Assembly (NCBI GenBank): GCA_039720395.1
Contig: CM077827.1
Location: 15,601,615-15,665,614, forward strand
Length of the DNA: 64,000 bases
From: Liquidambar formosana
Taxonomy: Eukaryota; Streptophyta; Magnoliopsida; Saxifragales; Altingiaceae
Direction: 5' to 3'
The position numbers were made by a program, and so were the translations under genes. Shown here one piece after another: positions 11,146 to 22,007 of this stretch. The notes under the pieces were generated by a model. That model was not told the origin of the DNA, searched no databases, and was given only the letters and a program-made list of their open reading frames with translations. How positions within the stretch are numbered: position 1 is the stretch's first letter; each line of letters opens with the position of its first letter.

Positions 11146-12798
11146 TTAAAGCAAGTCTTGTATCCTGTGTCTGAGATGCATGCACCTATTTGTATGATGT
11201 CCGATTCCTCTGGAATGATAATCATATTGCTCCTCGAATTGGAAACCACGATCTTGGAGATTTAGGGGATACTGTGGTAATGGTTGTATAAGGCCTGCAG
11301 CGACAAGATTTGGCAGCAAATGGGAGGGTGGTATAGGTAGGTTACTGAACATCCTACCCTGATTCATGCCTCTTGCTAGGAGTCCCCAAACGATTGGTTC
11401 TGGGAAGAAAGATTGATTGGTCTGGTTTCTACTGGTTTCATGACGAACCAAAGCTTCCACTACATTTCTTAGAGTCCTTACTTTCTTACGAAGTTCATCT
11501 AGACTTTCCATCAATGGAGGGGACTCCGAGATAGTCCTATTTCTTTCATCTGGGTGGGTCATAGCGACTTGGCACTCCTCAACACCAGCTAGATTCATGA
11601 TAACCTGCGCCCCTGGCTTTGTTATTAGTTGAGATGGGTCGTACGGCCTTTCTCCTTCGGAAATTACTTCACAAGAATCTACTGTTTCCCCGTATTCGTT
11701 TTCGATATTAGTAGCCGTGCTGCTTAGGCATGAGTCTACTGATTTGTTCCTTTTCCTGCGTTGGTATACCCGATATGGCAAATTCCTATCTTCCACTTGG
11801 TGATGATAGAGAGGCTTGTTATCGACATTCTGATAGGCGATGATGGGAAACTTCTTTCTTGATGCCGATCGAAGTACCAAGCTGTCGATATAGGGCTGGA
11901 GAAGCTCTCTTGTATAGCCTTCATGGTACGCGGGGGTTAAGTCCTGTTGATAGGCGATGATGGGGAACATGACATCGGCAGATGGCAGCAGTAGCCTTTC
12001 ATTGATGTATGGCTCGACGGATTCAATCGTTGGTCTTTTTAGCCTGACATAAGGGCCTCTTCTCTTGTTTTCGATAACATTGGTGTATGGATCATCTTCT
12101 CCTCCCAGCTTGAGCTGTAACCTACCTCCTGGTGGTGTAATAAGTTGAGAAGGATTGAACACGTCTTCTTTCATCGGCGCTTTCCCCTTTCGCGTGAGAT
12201 GAGCATAAGGGTTCTTTGTCCAACCGGATGGGTCTTCTCGGCCGTATTTTGCTTGATCTTTCTTGCATGGCAATTCCCTAGATGTAACAAGCTTTCCTGG
12301 AGTAGTGCTTTGTTTGAACGAAGAGCGAGTGGGAGCTCTACGCGAGACATGTATAGTCATGAACTCTTCTTCGGCTATCTGTTGAGTCAGGCTTTGCTGT
12401 AAAGATCCCTGTGATCGGGCTTCATGATGTCTCTTAGTATCCATGCTTAAGTAATCGACAGTGGCTGATTCTCTGTAGCAAGCTTCACAGTAACACGGCT
12501 TTCGCCAATCATGCCCATTTTCGTCTATCCCTTGATAGATAGGTTTCCTCTGGCCTTTGTAGGCGATGATAGGGAATTCGTACCCTTTGGCTTCTTTCAA
12601 CGTCCCATTCTCAAACAGCGGTCTTAATGCTTTCTTCGTAAAGATAGCCTGTTGAACTGGGGTGCCATCCGTTTGATATGCTATGATAGGGAAGTCTTTG
12701 GGTGGAGCCTGTAAGAGGTACCCCCACATAAGGTAAGGTTGAATTGAGCTGGTAGTCGGTTGCTCCAGTGGGATGAGGTCTAGGGCTTGCCCTATCAT
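11146..12798 (-). CDS. Element E Gag-Pro linker protein with duplicated FPIIAY modules
   Basis: A 550-codon open frame in an otherwise broken element. It lies between Gag and protease. It contains four FPIIAYQ/K motifs in two pairs, and two (F/Y)(N/D)PSQLIT.PG motifs (a third lies upstream at 12808-13104). The order PSQLIT, FPIIAY, FPIIAY is therefore repeated, which indicates an internal duplication. A basic mid-region follows a CYCEACYRES cluster. The C-terminus holds a coiled-coil-like heptad stretch (ESLDELRKKVRTLRNVVEAL) and a knuckle-like HSRGIGHHTNRC followed by RHRIQDLL, as in F. The function of the modules is unknown to me. The ATG at 12798 may be internal to a longer polyprotein. 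Confidence 0.7.
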   Translation of the reverse strand: MIGQALDLIPLEQPTTSSIQPYLMWGYLLQAPPKDFPIIAYQTDGTPVQQAIFTKKALRPLFENGTLKEAKGYEFPIIAYKGQRKPIYQGIDENGHDWRKPCYCEACYRESATVDYLSMDTKRHHEARSQGSLQQSLTQQIAEEEFMTIHVSRRAPTRSSFKQSTTPGKLVTSRELPCKKDQAKYGREDPSGWTKNPYAHLTRKGKAPMKEDVFNPSQLITPPGGRLQLKLGGEDDPYTNVIENKRRGPYVRLKRPTIESVEPYINERLLLPSADVMFPIIAYQQDLTPAYHEGYTRELLQPYIDSLVLRSASRKKFPIIAYQNVDNKPLYHHQVEDRNLPYRVYQRRKRNKSVDSCLSSTATNIENEYGETVDSCEVISEGERPYDPSQLITKPGAQVIMNLAGVEECQVAMTHPDERNRTISESPPLMESLDELRKKVRTLRNVVEALVRHETSRNQTNQSFFPEPIVWGLLARGMNQGRMFSNLPIPPSHLLPNLVAAGLIQPLPQYPLNLQDRGFQFEEQYDYHSRGIGHHTNRCMHLRHRIQDLL

Positions 12799-12807
12799 GT
12801 TGACCTC

Positions 12808-13104
12808 CTATTGATCTTCTCTTGTTTCTTCGAATTCGAGCCTTACTTGTGTTCCTAGGGAGGTTATGAGCTGCCCTGGGTTGAAAACCTCTTCCTGGTT
12901 GTCAACTTCATTTGCCATATGGGTTGAAGAAGGCCTTGAGTGAGACGATAACGGGTTTTGGATGATATTGGGCTTGACTTCTTGCTCTACCTTGAACTGG
13001 AGTAAGTTCTTGTCCAATAGGTCTTGGATATGGTGACGAAGGATGAAGCACTTATCTGTCAGATGTCCAGAGCCACCCTGATGGAATTCGCATTTGGCAT
13101 TCAA
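12808..13104 (-). pseudogene. Element E zinc knuckle segment of Gag
   Basis: The segment contains CEFHQGGSGHLTDKC, a CX2HX5HX4C-type knuckle, followed by LRHHIQDLLDKNLL and the motif FNPGQLITSLG. F has the same arrangement (CKYHQSKGHATNRC, then RHQVQDLIDKQVI, near 60955-61050). The role would be nucleic acid binding by nucleocapsid. A stop separates it from the 550-codon frame downstream, and the upstream junction at 13105-13110 is also interrupted. Confidence 0.75.
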
Positions 13105-13110
13105 GTCCCA

Positions 13111-13383
13111 CTACCTTGGTAAGGGATCAGGAGTAGGCTTGTGAGGAATCGTAGTAATGAGGTTGGCTGCCAAGAGTTGATGTAATAATTGTGACATAGG
13201 TGCCGGTAGTGTATCAAATTTTCGGGGTTCCATTTTTGGGAAGGGTGCCGGGATAGGATTTGCACCAGGTGGAGCGGTCATTGCATTTGGCGCTGCTACT
13301 ATTAGTAGTATAAACGGTTGAGATGCCACTTGTGGGTAAGAAGGATGCTCCTGTAGAGCATTTGCAGGTGTAGTGGCAATCAT
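13111..13383 (-). pseudogene. Element E Gag C-terminal linker
   Basis: A proline- and alanine-rich frame ending in LLAANLITTIPHKPTPDPLPR, which matches the position and character of the LEKLISRDLLKPLDPRPPPNPLPK segment of F just ahead of the zinc knuckle. It is low-complexity with no enzymatic motif. Stops bound it on both sides. Confidence 0.6.
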
Positions 13384-13407
13384 TTGGACCTCATGGCATG
13401 GCGCTGA

Positions 13408-14280
13408 TTATGTGCGCCGTGTTTGAACTTTTCTACCACTCGTACTGGCGTTTCCTTGATCAATCAGAGTCTGAAGAGCCTGTGTGTCCATAAGCCTCCC
13501 AGATTTGACTCCGTCTTCAACTCTTTCCCCTACAATAACCAGATCAGCAAATCCTGAACCTGTATGCCCTAGGAGATGTGAGTAGTATGGTTCTTTCAGC
13601 GTATTGAGAAAGGTGCTGACCATCTCCCGCTCCATCATGGGCGGTTTCACTTGTACTGCTAATTCTCCCCATCGTTGGGCGTAACTCCTGAATGACTCAT
13701 TACCTCGCTTCTGTTGCCGTTGTAGCTCAAAACGGTCTGGCGCTATTTCTGTATTGAATCGGTATTGGGCCAAAAAGGCATTGGCTAAATCGAACCATGT
13801 ATGGATTTTGTGCGGATCTAGTTGAACAAACCAGGACAGGGCGGGGCCCATAAGGCTCTTTTGGAACTGTTGGATTAAGAACCTTTCGTCGTTACCATAT
13901 TGGCACATTTATCCGCAATACACCCTAAGGTGTGTAAGTGGGCAACTAGTCCCGTTGTATTTGCTGAATTCCGGAGCCTTGTACTTGGGTGGAGGCTTCA
14001 TGTCTGGGAAGAAACATAGACTTGAGAAGTCTACATTTCCATATGCATCGATCCCTTGTAGTCCCTGGATCTTTTCCTCCAAGCTTTCGAGCTTAGTAGT
14101 AACCTTTTTGTTCTCTACCTCTGCTTTAGGCTTCTCATTCTTATCATCAGGGTTCTTTGACGAAGTATTCTCTCTAGAGTTCTCTAGAATGGGCGGAGGT
14201 TGAGTCCAAAGATTCTGTGTGGTGTTTGACTGCCCACCAGGTGGAGGTGGCGGAGTGTTTTGTCCTTTATGATGCAGCTA
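13408..14280 (-). pseudogene. Element E Gag (capsid domain) with one in-frame stop
   Basis: From the right: a charged segment with the coiled-coil-like KLESLEEKIQGLQG (about 14050-14105), then PPPKYKAPEFSKYNGTSCP, THLRVYCG, a TAA stop at 13909-13911, and in the same frame the retrotransposon Gag domain with LIQQFQKSLMGPALSWFVQL, FLAQYRFNTEIAPDR, ESFRSYAQRWGELA and a C-terminal VIVGERVEDGVKSG. F Gag matches it motif by motif (ALKWFLSL, EHYKYNTEVDVTRRDL, ETFSAYITRWRQKA). The role is the structural capsid of virus-like particles. The exact start is not determined. The stop means that no full-length Gag is made. Confidence 0.85.
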
Positions 14281-16024
14281 ACATGGCGGTTAGTGCGGCT
14301 ATTAGCTCTTCCAAGTGATCAATTCGAGGATTACTGCTCTTGGGTGCTTCTTCCATAACTGGCGACATATGCTGTTCTGTCCTTTCTGGGTCGTTAGAAG
14401 GGTCGCGGATTTGTCCGCGGGTGGACTTGGATCATCCTCGAGGTCGTACTATGGTGTTAACTGTCTAGTCAAAGCTTGTAAGCTTTGTGCTTCTTGGAGC
14501 ATTGACAGCTTTTGTTCTTTGGAACTTGACTGTGATGTTGGGCTGCTTGGAGCTTGAAATGGATACTTAGTACTTGATGCCTCGTGGCGCTTCGTACTTA
14601 GTACTTGATGGTGATGCTATCTCTTGTGGATAGTACTTTGTTGCTGATTCCTTCTTCTACTTTTCCACCTGGTACCTCATACCTAGTACCTTATACTTAA
14701 TTCCTAGCACCTTATACCTTGCACCTAATACCTTGCACCTAATATCTTGCACCTAATACCTAGTGTAGGTAAAGACATAGTCAGTATGGGATTGATAAGC
14801 GGAAGTCGAATCTTTACTTTTTGTTATGTCTTGGGATATCCGGAGTTGATTCTGGTTTACCCTCGACATAACCTTGGGGAGTAAAGATTGGACGTATGCA
14901 TGTCCTAGGTATCCCTCGTCTGTAAGGGACAACTCTTAAGAATGGTGCTGATGCAGCTTACTTGGATTCTTGTGAGGATATGACTCAAGCCTTGTAACCT
15001 GTGTTAATTACAAATGAGCGGAAATAACACTTGCTAACCCCTAGACTTGGCTTGGGTTTCGCAAGCATCCCTTCGTCTCCATTTAAGTCATTCCTTATTG
15101 GGTAACCTTGGTGCGTTGTTTGGTGGTGGGTTGATTGCAACCCTCCGGATGGATTTCTTTTATGCGATGTAGCTCTTTTAGGGTTATTGAACCCTTAGGT
15201 CAAATATTTGGAAAACTTCTAAACCAGACTTGATGTGGTGATATTGATCACCATCCTAGGGTGGCTCAAATGCATGATTTGCAAAGGCCGTAGGCACGGG
15301 ATACCCATTTGGCCGTATGGACTCCTTTTGGGATGTATGTGATGATAACAACAACATGTATGTACATGATATATACAGGTAGGATATGTACAAGATAAAT
15401 CCTTTACTCGTGCGTGTCGGTATCTTAATGCAACAGGGGTTGGCATTTCTTTCCTAGGGATGCTAAATGATATGTTATCATGAGGCTGGGCGATGCAAGC
15501 TAGTCCTAGAAAGATGGGGTCCCAAATCACCTAGGCCTCTCGCAAGCGTAAACAAGCCTTGGGTGATCTGGGTGGGGGCTTTTCAATGCACAAAACCGCC
15601 CGATGTACAAACCATCTGACGGAGCATACACCTACATTCGCCCCCTGCTATCCTGCAGGGTTGGACACTCGTGCATGCCCGGGTTCAAATAAAACAAAGT
15701 ATGCATGTATGCATGAAGTGAGCAGTTTGTATTTGAGGAAAGGATGACATACATTCACATGGCATGATATAGCATTTGAGCATATCAATCACATAGGAAA
15801 GCAATTAAATACTTAAGAAAGTAAATAAATGCTTGAAAGAATAAAGACTCACGCACCCCACAAAAAGAGAAAAAGGAGGTAGTCAGTAATCTGTCAGAAA
15901 ATCTGTAAATCAATCATGAATAATAACAGAAGACTTGGTCCTATCCAAGTTGTATAGGAAATTAACAATTTGAAAGGGGATTTTAGAAACATCGGTAAAA
16001 TCACATGGGACTAAACCTACAGGT
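14281..16024 (-). other. Element E untranslated leader
   Basis: Lies between primer site and Gag. No supported coding frame. Short degenerate repeats of the type ACCTTGCACCTAAT and ACTTAGTACTTGAT fill 14560-14765. The rest shows nothing I can assign. Confidence 0.6.
14560..14765. repeat. Short degenerate tandem repeats in the E leader
   Basis: Repeated 10-14 base units such as ACCTTGCACCTAATA and TACTTAGTACTTGATG with variable sequence. This looks like replication slippage in the untranslated leader. Confidence 0.7.
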
Positions 16025-16041
16025 CCCCAGTGGAGTCGCCA
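16025..16041 (-). other. tRNA-Arg primer binding site of element E
   Basis: The minus strand reads TGGCGACTCCACTGGGG, complementary to the 3' end of plant tRNA-Arg including its CCA. It abuts the LTR end. The same site follows the LTRs of the element at 50749 and of F (53251-53267 and 58919-58935). Confidence 0.9.
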
Positions 16042-19000
16042 TGCTGTCGCTACCCCTAAAAAGGATGGGAGATTTTCCCTTCCTAAGTTTGGGACGACCC
16101 CGGGGCATCCGTTTCTAGTGGGTGGTGTTGAGTAAGATGGATTCAGTTCAAGGGCGCCTTGACTGTCCTAGGCATGCGAGCATATCTAGAATTATTAAGG
16201 CTATGGAGTCGCCACCAATCAGGGGTTTGAGGACATGATTGGACATCCTATGGTTGATCAGAGAGTGGGATTATTTGAGATCCCAAAAAACAAATCCATC
16301 TGAGGTCTTATCATCAAATGGGTCCATCTGAGGGTCGTTTGGAAATTGATTGACTCCTAGTGGTCTGTGAGACTAAAGATTGTGGGTAAGGGGGTTTGGT
16401 TACGAGTGGGGAAGGTGTGAGGCACCCCACATCGCCCGTTGGAATCCAACGGTTCCCGATCTCATCAATGTTTCTGATTAAAATCCCATTTGATATTGTT
16501 GATTTCCTATACAAATAATTTGACATAGAATACCCTTTTGAAGGATGTTGAATCTGTTTGTTTTGAAAAAAGATCCTTAAAGGCAGTAGAGCAAAGTATT
16601 TTTGAAGGTGTTGGTTTTGAAAGAGTGTGCCTTAAGGTTGTGAATGAAAATTGTTTCGAAAGGACCACAAATTCGCCTTCCTTCTCTTCGGTATCTTAGG
16701 TCAAATTGGTTAACTCTACTGCACCCCTATCTTGTAGCAGTAAAATCAATCCTTTATGAAAGGATGGAAATGGAAATGATGTGAAATCATTTTTAAAGAA
16801 TTAATATCAAGTGCGAACCTTTTTTGAGATCTAGAGAAAGCTCGAGACTTTTAAAGTCGAGAGGTGGATAAAAAGGGATGCTTTTTTAAAGCTATTGAAA
16901 TGGAGAGGGCGTTCCCTTTTGGAGGGAAAGGTTTGTCTTTTGAAGACAAGGGTTCCTTTTGAAGGAAGGAATGTATTTGATTGAGGAAAGAACACTTTTG
17001 GAGTGTGAAGGACTTTTGTTTAAACAAAGCTTTATGATTCTTAATCTCAATTGAAAAGAGATCCTGTATAGAATGATGGTGTTTGTAAAATTGACTTGAT
17101 TAAGATGATAGTTTTTTAGAAAGAGGGCACGCGCCTTTTAATGAAAAGAGTTTGTTCGAGTCATTTTTGGAATGAACTCGTCAATTGAAAACAACACGCT
17201 TGTCAACAATTTGCTTGTTGGCAAGTGGTCCTTTGTGAGTCAAAAATCTTTATTTGATAAAGATGGTAATGTTGTCAAAAGTGATTTGAAGACAATGGTC
17301 TTATGTAGGTATGAATCTTTTAGCAAGGATTTAAGATGTAAAGAATCACTTTTAATTTTAAAAGACTTTTTGAAAAGGTATTTGGAGCTTTTGAAGCATA
17401 AAAATGATTAGGAGGAATTTAAAGCCAATCATGGTGCGCGCTTGGATTAATTGAATAAAATGCGACCGATCAAATCTCACGAGGATTGAGATTTTACTAC
17501 GTGACATAGGGACACGCAAGAGCTTCTGGATTTGGAGGAAGGTGATTCATTGGAATCTGGCGGGTCAATTGATTAAGTCCATTTGATGGCGATAAGCTAT
17601 TATGCTATGGATGAGTTTTTAAGCCTTTAATGTTGTAAACTTTTATCCATGGCATAATAGATTATCTCGAGACATTAGTTATATCTTATTCACATGGGAA
17701 TAGAATTGAAATATCAACATGGCATGAAATTTCAAGATAAGCACATCAAAAAATGTCAAAAGATGTATAAGCACAATCAACCTTGGCAAAGCTTGGAATT
17801 CATGAATACGATGTTTATTGCTTTGAAAAGCATAAGTATATGTACATAACATGGAAAGGGTCAAGTGACCACAAAATGAAAAGTGCTTAAGTATTGGGAT
17901 AAAAGGTCGCAACGACCACAACCCGGAGGGTAGCGAAAAGCCATAGCCTCTAAATAAAGCGGTAAATAATTAGAATTTTTAAGGGCAAGAGTCGCAACGA
18001 CCACACAACTCGGAGGATTCAACCTCGAAAGTAAAAGAAAGAAAAAGAAGCCTACTGTGCCTAATATCAAGAGCGTGTAGGGGCCGTAGCCATAAAGACA
18101 AAGAAAAAAAGGGCCTACTGCGCCTCATATCAAGAGCGTGTAGCCGTGGAAACAAGAAGAGGTTAGTGTAAACAATATGCATGCATGCATGAACCTAACC
18201 ATGCCAAATTTGATTTTGTTTAAACATCATCTCAACCTTTTGGTATACTTAAATTTCCATTCCACACATCATATATGCAAACTCACATGTGATAAAAGAA
18301 AATGAAAATGGGTGATAGCAACCTATTTGGAAGGGTTTGCAAGCATTGGGTGGTTTAGGGTTTTCCTGCCTTTAACCCACCATACAAGGGTTGATCCCTC
18401 CACGATACGTGTTAGGAGACCCAGGTACGTACTCGGGCTAAGGTAGGGAAGGTGACAATCACATGTTAAGGCTGCAAGAATAACGGTAAACTTAATAGGA
18501 AATTTTAAACTAGAAAGCTTAGGAATAAAAGGGGAAGCTCACCTAGTGTAGGTGATTTCACCTTAGCTTTGAGTTAGGCCTAAGTGCTTGAAATCCTCCT
18601 TTGAGAAGCTCGTTTGATGATTCCAAGTGTGTTTGGAAAGTGGTGGAGTGAAATAGGGAAGGAAAGTGGGGTAACAGTGAAGTTACCAGTCAGCAGAAGT
18701 GAAGTTGCCACTCAATAGATATGAAATTGACAGTCATTCTGTAGTAAAACTGCAGCAGAATTTGTGTCCTTCTTATGCCATCCAAATGGAACTTGGATGG
18801 TTCAAGCCTAGGATTTTCCTTCAAGAACGGCCCCCAGATATGTGTGAGAGGGTTCTTGAGAGGATGTGTGGTGGATTTCTCCTTGTGGTGGATGGAATTG
18901 GATTAGATTTTTGGGTTGGATGGACTAGTGTTTAGGATGGTTTTCTTTTGATGGAAGGATTAGTGTATGGGTTAGTGTGAGGATGAAATGACTAAGGGCT

Positions 19001-19083
19001 TCCTAATTGTGTGTGGGAAAGATGGAATGAGGCTAAGGATTAGAAGTTTTGGGAATTGGCCCTTAATTCATAAAAATGGGGGC

Positions 19084-19091
19084 TATTTATA
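19084..19091 (-). promoter_or_regulatory. TATA box of element E LTR
   Basis: TATAAATA on the minus strand within a GC-balanced context, downstream (on the element strand) of two hairpins and the tandem array. Confidence 0.65.
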
Positions 19092-19269
19092 GGAACATTT
19101 GGACTTTTAGGGGTAAAATGGACATTTTGAGGGGCATTTCGGTCACATGGGACGTGGGGGGCATTTAGGCATTGTTTGCTGAAGGAATTACCTCATTTGA
19201 TGAGGGCAAGATGGTCCAAAAGTGGCAAAAGGGCAAATTGCCCATCCACGCTGGCATAGCAGGCATGGC

Positions 19270-19391
19270 CCACGCTGGTCTGGCCAGCGTGGAAAACAGT
19301 CCCATCCAAGCAGTTGGATTTCGGCTATAGGAGGCTGCAGGGATCTGCAGAGCCGAAAACAAGATCTTCCACGCTGGTTTGGCCAGCGTGG
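19270..19391. repeat. Two GC-rich hairpins upstream of the E TATA box
   Basis: CCACGCTGG and CCAGCGTGG form perfect 9-bp arms with 5-base loops at 19270-19292 and again at 19369-19391. They lie about 180-300 bp upstream of the TATA box on the element strand. Confidence 0.85.
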
Positions 19392-19764
19392 GCACAGTTA
19401 TCCCACATTTGTGATGATTTCTCATCATCACATATGGGAACTTGTGTTTTTTGGGTAGTGTGCCCTTCTAGAAGCTATGGGGCCATTGCGGTGGGCCTAG
19501 GGGGGTGGTCTGCCCTACTGTGGGGTCGTACGATCACGTGATCGTGTTCGATCGCTGATCGGGTGAAATCTGACCGTTGATCTTGAATGGGGATTGAAAC
19601 TTTGGGTCCCAAAACTTGGTTTGGGACCAAAGAGTGGAGTGTGCACTCTCTTGGGTGGGATTGAATGGCTCGGATGCGAGTATGATGTTTGTAGGTTCTG
19701 TAATTAGGGTTTTGTTGATCGTGAGCCGAATGAGGCCCGATCTTCGATCAAATGGTCCTGTATT

Positions 19765-20685
19765 GATTTTGAGGGGTTGAATTGAAGATCTAACGGTCGG
19801 TTTGACCGTTGGATGTGAAATTGTGAGGAATTGAACCACCTAATGTTGCATTAGGGGTTCGGTTTTGGGCGATTTGGGGATCGGAGGGCTCGTGCCTTCT
19901 GATTCCCAATCAAATAGTCCTAGATTGCTCGAGGGATGTGGAATTGAAGATCCTACGGTTGAATTGGCCGTCAGATCAAGGATTGTTGGAGATTGAACCA
20001 CCTAGTGCTGAATTAGGGGTTCAGTTTAGGGAAAACTGGGGATCAGAGGGCTCGTGCCTTCTGATTCCCGATCAAATGATCCTAGACCACTCTAGGGATG
20101 TTGAATTGAAGATCCTACGGTTGAATTGGCCGTTGGATCAAAGATTGTTAGGAATTGAACCACCTAGTACCGATTTAGTGGTTCAATTCGGGACGAAATT
20201 GGGGATCGGAGGGCTCGTGCCTTCTGATTCCCAATCAAATGGTCCTAAACCACTCTAGGATGTTGAATTGAAGATCCTACGGTTGAATTGGCCATTGGAT
20301 TAAAGATTGTTGGGAATTGAACCAACTAGTATTGATTTAGGGGTTCAATTTGGGGGAAATTGGGGATCGGAGGGCTTGTGCCTTTTGATTCCCAAGCAAA
20401 TGATCCTAGACCGCTCTAGGGATGTTGAATTGAAGATCGTATGGTTGAATTGGCCGTTGGATCAAAGATTGTTAGGAATTGAACCACCTAGTACCGATTT
20501 AGGGGTTCAATTTGGGGGAAATTGGGGATCGGAGGGCTTATGCCTTTTGATTCCCAATCAAATGGTCCTAGACCGCTCTAGGGATGTTGAATTGAAGATC
20601 CTACTGTTAAATTGGCCGTTGGATCAAAGATTGTTAGGAATTGAACCACCTAGTACCGACTTAAGGGTTTAATTTAGGGTTTTCG
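19765..20685. repeat. 162-bp tandem array in U3 of element E
   Basis: The unit containing GGGGATCGGAGGGCTCGTGC recurs at 19876, 20037, 20201, 20362 and 20524, giving periods of 161 to 164 bases. Roughly five and a half units are visible, and the last copies are the most alike. The array sits in the LTR upstream of the TATA box, so it could act as a repeated enhancer or reflect replication slippage. Confidence 0.9.
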
Positions 20686-20867
20686 GGTATCGTGCCCGTT
20701 CCCGACTCTTGGGCTTCGAAAATCGGAAGTCAATTTGAGGAGAGGCTTTGTCCTAATGGGTAGGACAGGGTGAATGAAGTTAGGTACAGAACATGTTTGA
20801 CCTAATTGTATTGTTGACGGGTTGATTGATTTTGTCCAGAGGCGGCCCGGCAAAGTTTGGGTGTCTA

Positions 20868-22007
20868 CGGGTTTGCAAGGGTGTTCATTGGCTCTACTGT
20901 TATATGTGTGAAGGCATGTGTGTGATTAATAAGGGATCCATCACTTTTAGTAATAAGGAGAGAATGTTCTCATAAGAACACTCATAAATATAACTCATGT
21001 AAATATGTGGCCACAGTATTATGATGATCATGGAAAAGGGTCTTCATGATGCATCTTATGAGTTGATATTTTGAAAGGGTTCATAAATGTATTAAACTGG
21101 GGACTTGACAGACTTCCATGTCTTATTAGTTCAAACAGAGACATTGTGTATGATGGAGGGATGTAATTGTAACCTTAAGTTGTAACTGAAGGGTTCTTTG
21201 TTCGATAATTATTCACCTCATTTAGGACCACACCATGAGCCATTGCTAAATGTTACTCATGGCTAGTAGAAGCCCTAATTGATATAAGTGAGTTATAATC
21301 AATTAGGGAATTGGCAGGTGTTCCAATTAGACCCTTAATGGAAAGTGTTCCATTGGGCACTCCATGTGACATTGAGTGCCACTACCTACTACTAAATGTT
21401 ATTACCCAGTGGGTCACACACTAAAGATGCAAAGAATGACTTTAAAGTTGTGAGAGAAAGGGCAAGAGTGCATAAGAATAGTTCGTGAGGGCCATACTTG
21501 CATTAGATGTAAATAAGAGGGGTTATTGTGCAATTTAGGGAAATTGCACTCCCACACAAAGTGGGATTCCTCCCTTGGCCAGCCCTCTTTGGTGTCTATA
21601 TAAAGGCCACTAGCATGTACCTTAGATACTATGAAATTCACTCTCTCCTCTCTCTTGGCTGAACCTGAGGAAGCTCTCTCTCTCTCTCCTTCTTCTCTTC
21701 TTCTAGCATTCAACAAGGGCAATTAGAAGGAAGTTTGAAGGCCTTTGCTAGGTGTGGATACCATGGAGGCAGTGCACTTGTGCTGCATGTAGCTGCTCAT
21801 TTAAGGATTATTCATTGCTGTCTAGAAATTCAAGAGCCAGGAATTTGAAGATTTGAATCAACTGTAAGTGCTCTAACCTTTCTTCTAGTTAGGGTTTTAT
21901 GTTTTGTATGAACCATGATCAGATTCATGAGCTTTAAGAAATTGTATTATGATTTTGTTTATCATTATCTTCCGCTGCGTAATTTTTCTCTACATCAATT
22001 CCTTACA
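20868..22007 (+). repeat. Diverged relative of the family N LTR, 5'-truncated
   Basis: Aligns along its length with the family N LTR from the segment at 25846 onward (TGCAAAGGTGTTCATTGG, TATA-type TCTATATAAAGG at 21596-21607, and the late region with TTAGGGTTTTATGTT). It has many substitutions and a different 3' end (CCTTACA at 22007). Its 5' part is missing exactly where element E's LTR begins, so E probably inserted into it. On the right it adjoins RNase H codons of element T, so it was itself inserted into T. Confidence 0.8.

Larger units (their letters stand above)
486..20868 (-). mobile_element. Element E: Ty3/gypsy Tat-type retrotransposon, fragmented
   Basis: Read right to left it has a 5' LTR (16042-20868), a tRNA-Arg primer site (16025-16041), a leader, Gag (14280-13408), two zinc knuckle-like segments, a modular linker and an aspartic protease truncated at 486. 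A family N element (1270-10952) splits it. The linker on both sides is collinear with the corresponding part of element F (59792-63130), so this is one element with insertions. RT, RNase H, integrase and the 3' LTR lie left of the window or are lost. The very long LTR, the tRNA-Arg primer and the large Gag-Pro linker fit the Tat/Ogre branch. Several in-frame stops show that it is no longer active. Confidence 0.88.
16042..20868 (-). repeat. 5' LTR of element E (about 4.8 kb)
   Basis: The right boundary reads TGTAGACACCC on a minus reading, with one base changed at the terminus. The left boundary adjoins the primer site (GGTAGCGACA then GCA). A TATA box lies at 19084-19091, so U3 is about 1.8 kb and R plus U5 about 3 kb. 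U3 holds a 162-bp tandem array and two GC-rich hairpins. The region also contains doubled short segments near 17905-18140 (GTCGCAACGACCACA and ATCAAGAGCGTGTAG). No protein is supported; open stretches at 19938-20258 and 20307-20672 arise because 162 is a multiple of three. Exact ends are uncertain by a few bases because the partner LTR is not in the window. Confidence 0.78.

Noticed and set aside
15219..15747. Frames in the E leader on both strands
   Set aside because: They lie in an untranslated leader and have no similarity to Tat proteins; composition is that of the surrounding non-coding sequence.
19938..20672. Two repetitive frames of 106 and 121 codons
   Set aside because: They run through the 162-bp tandem array; a period divisible by three keeps frames open without selection.
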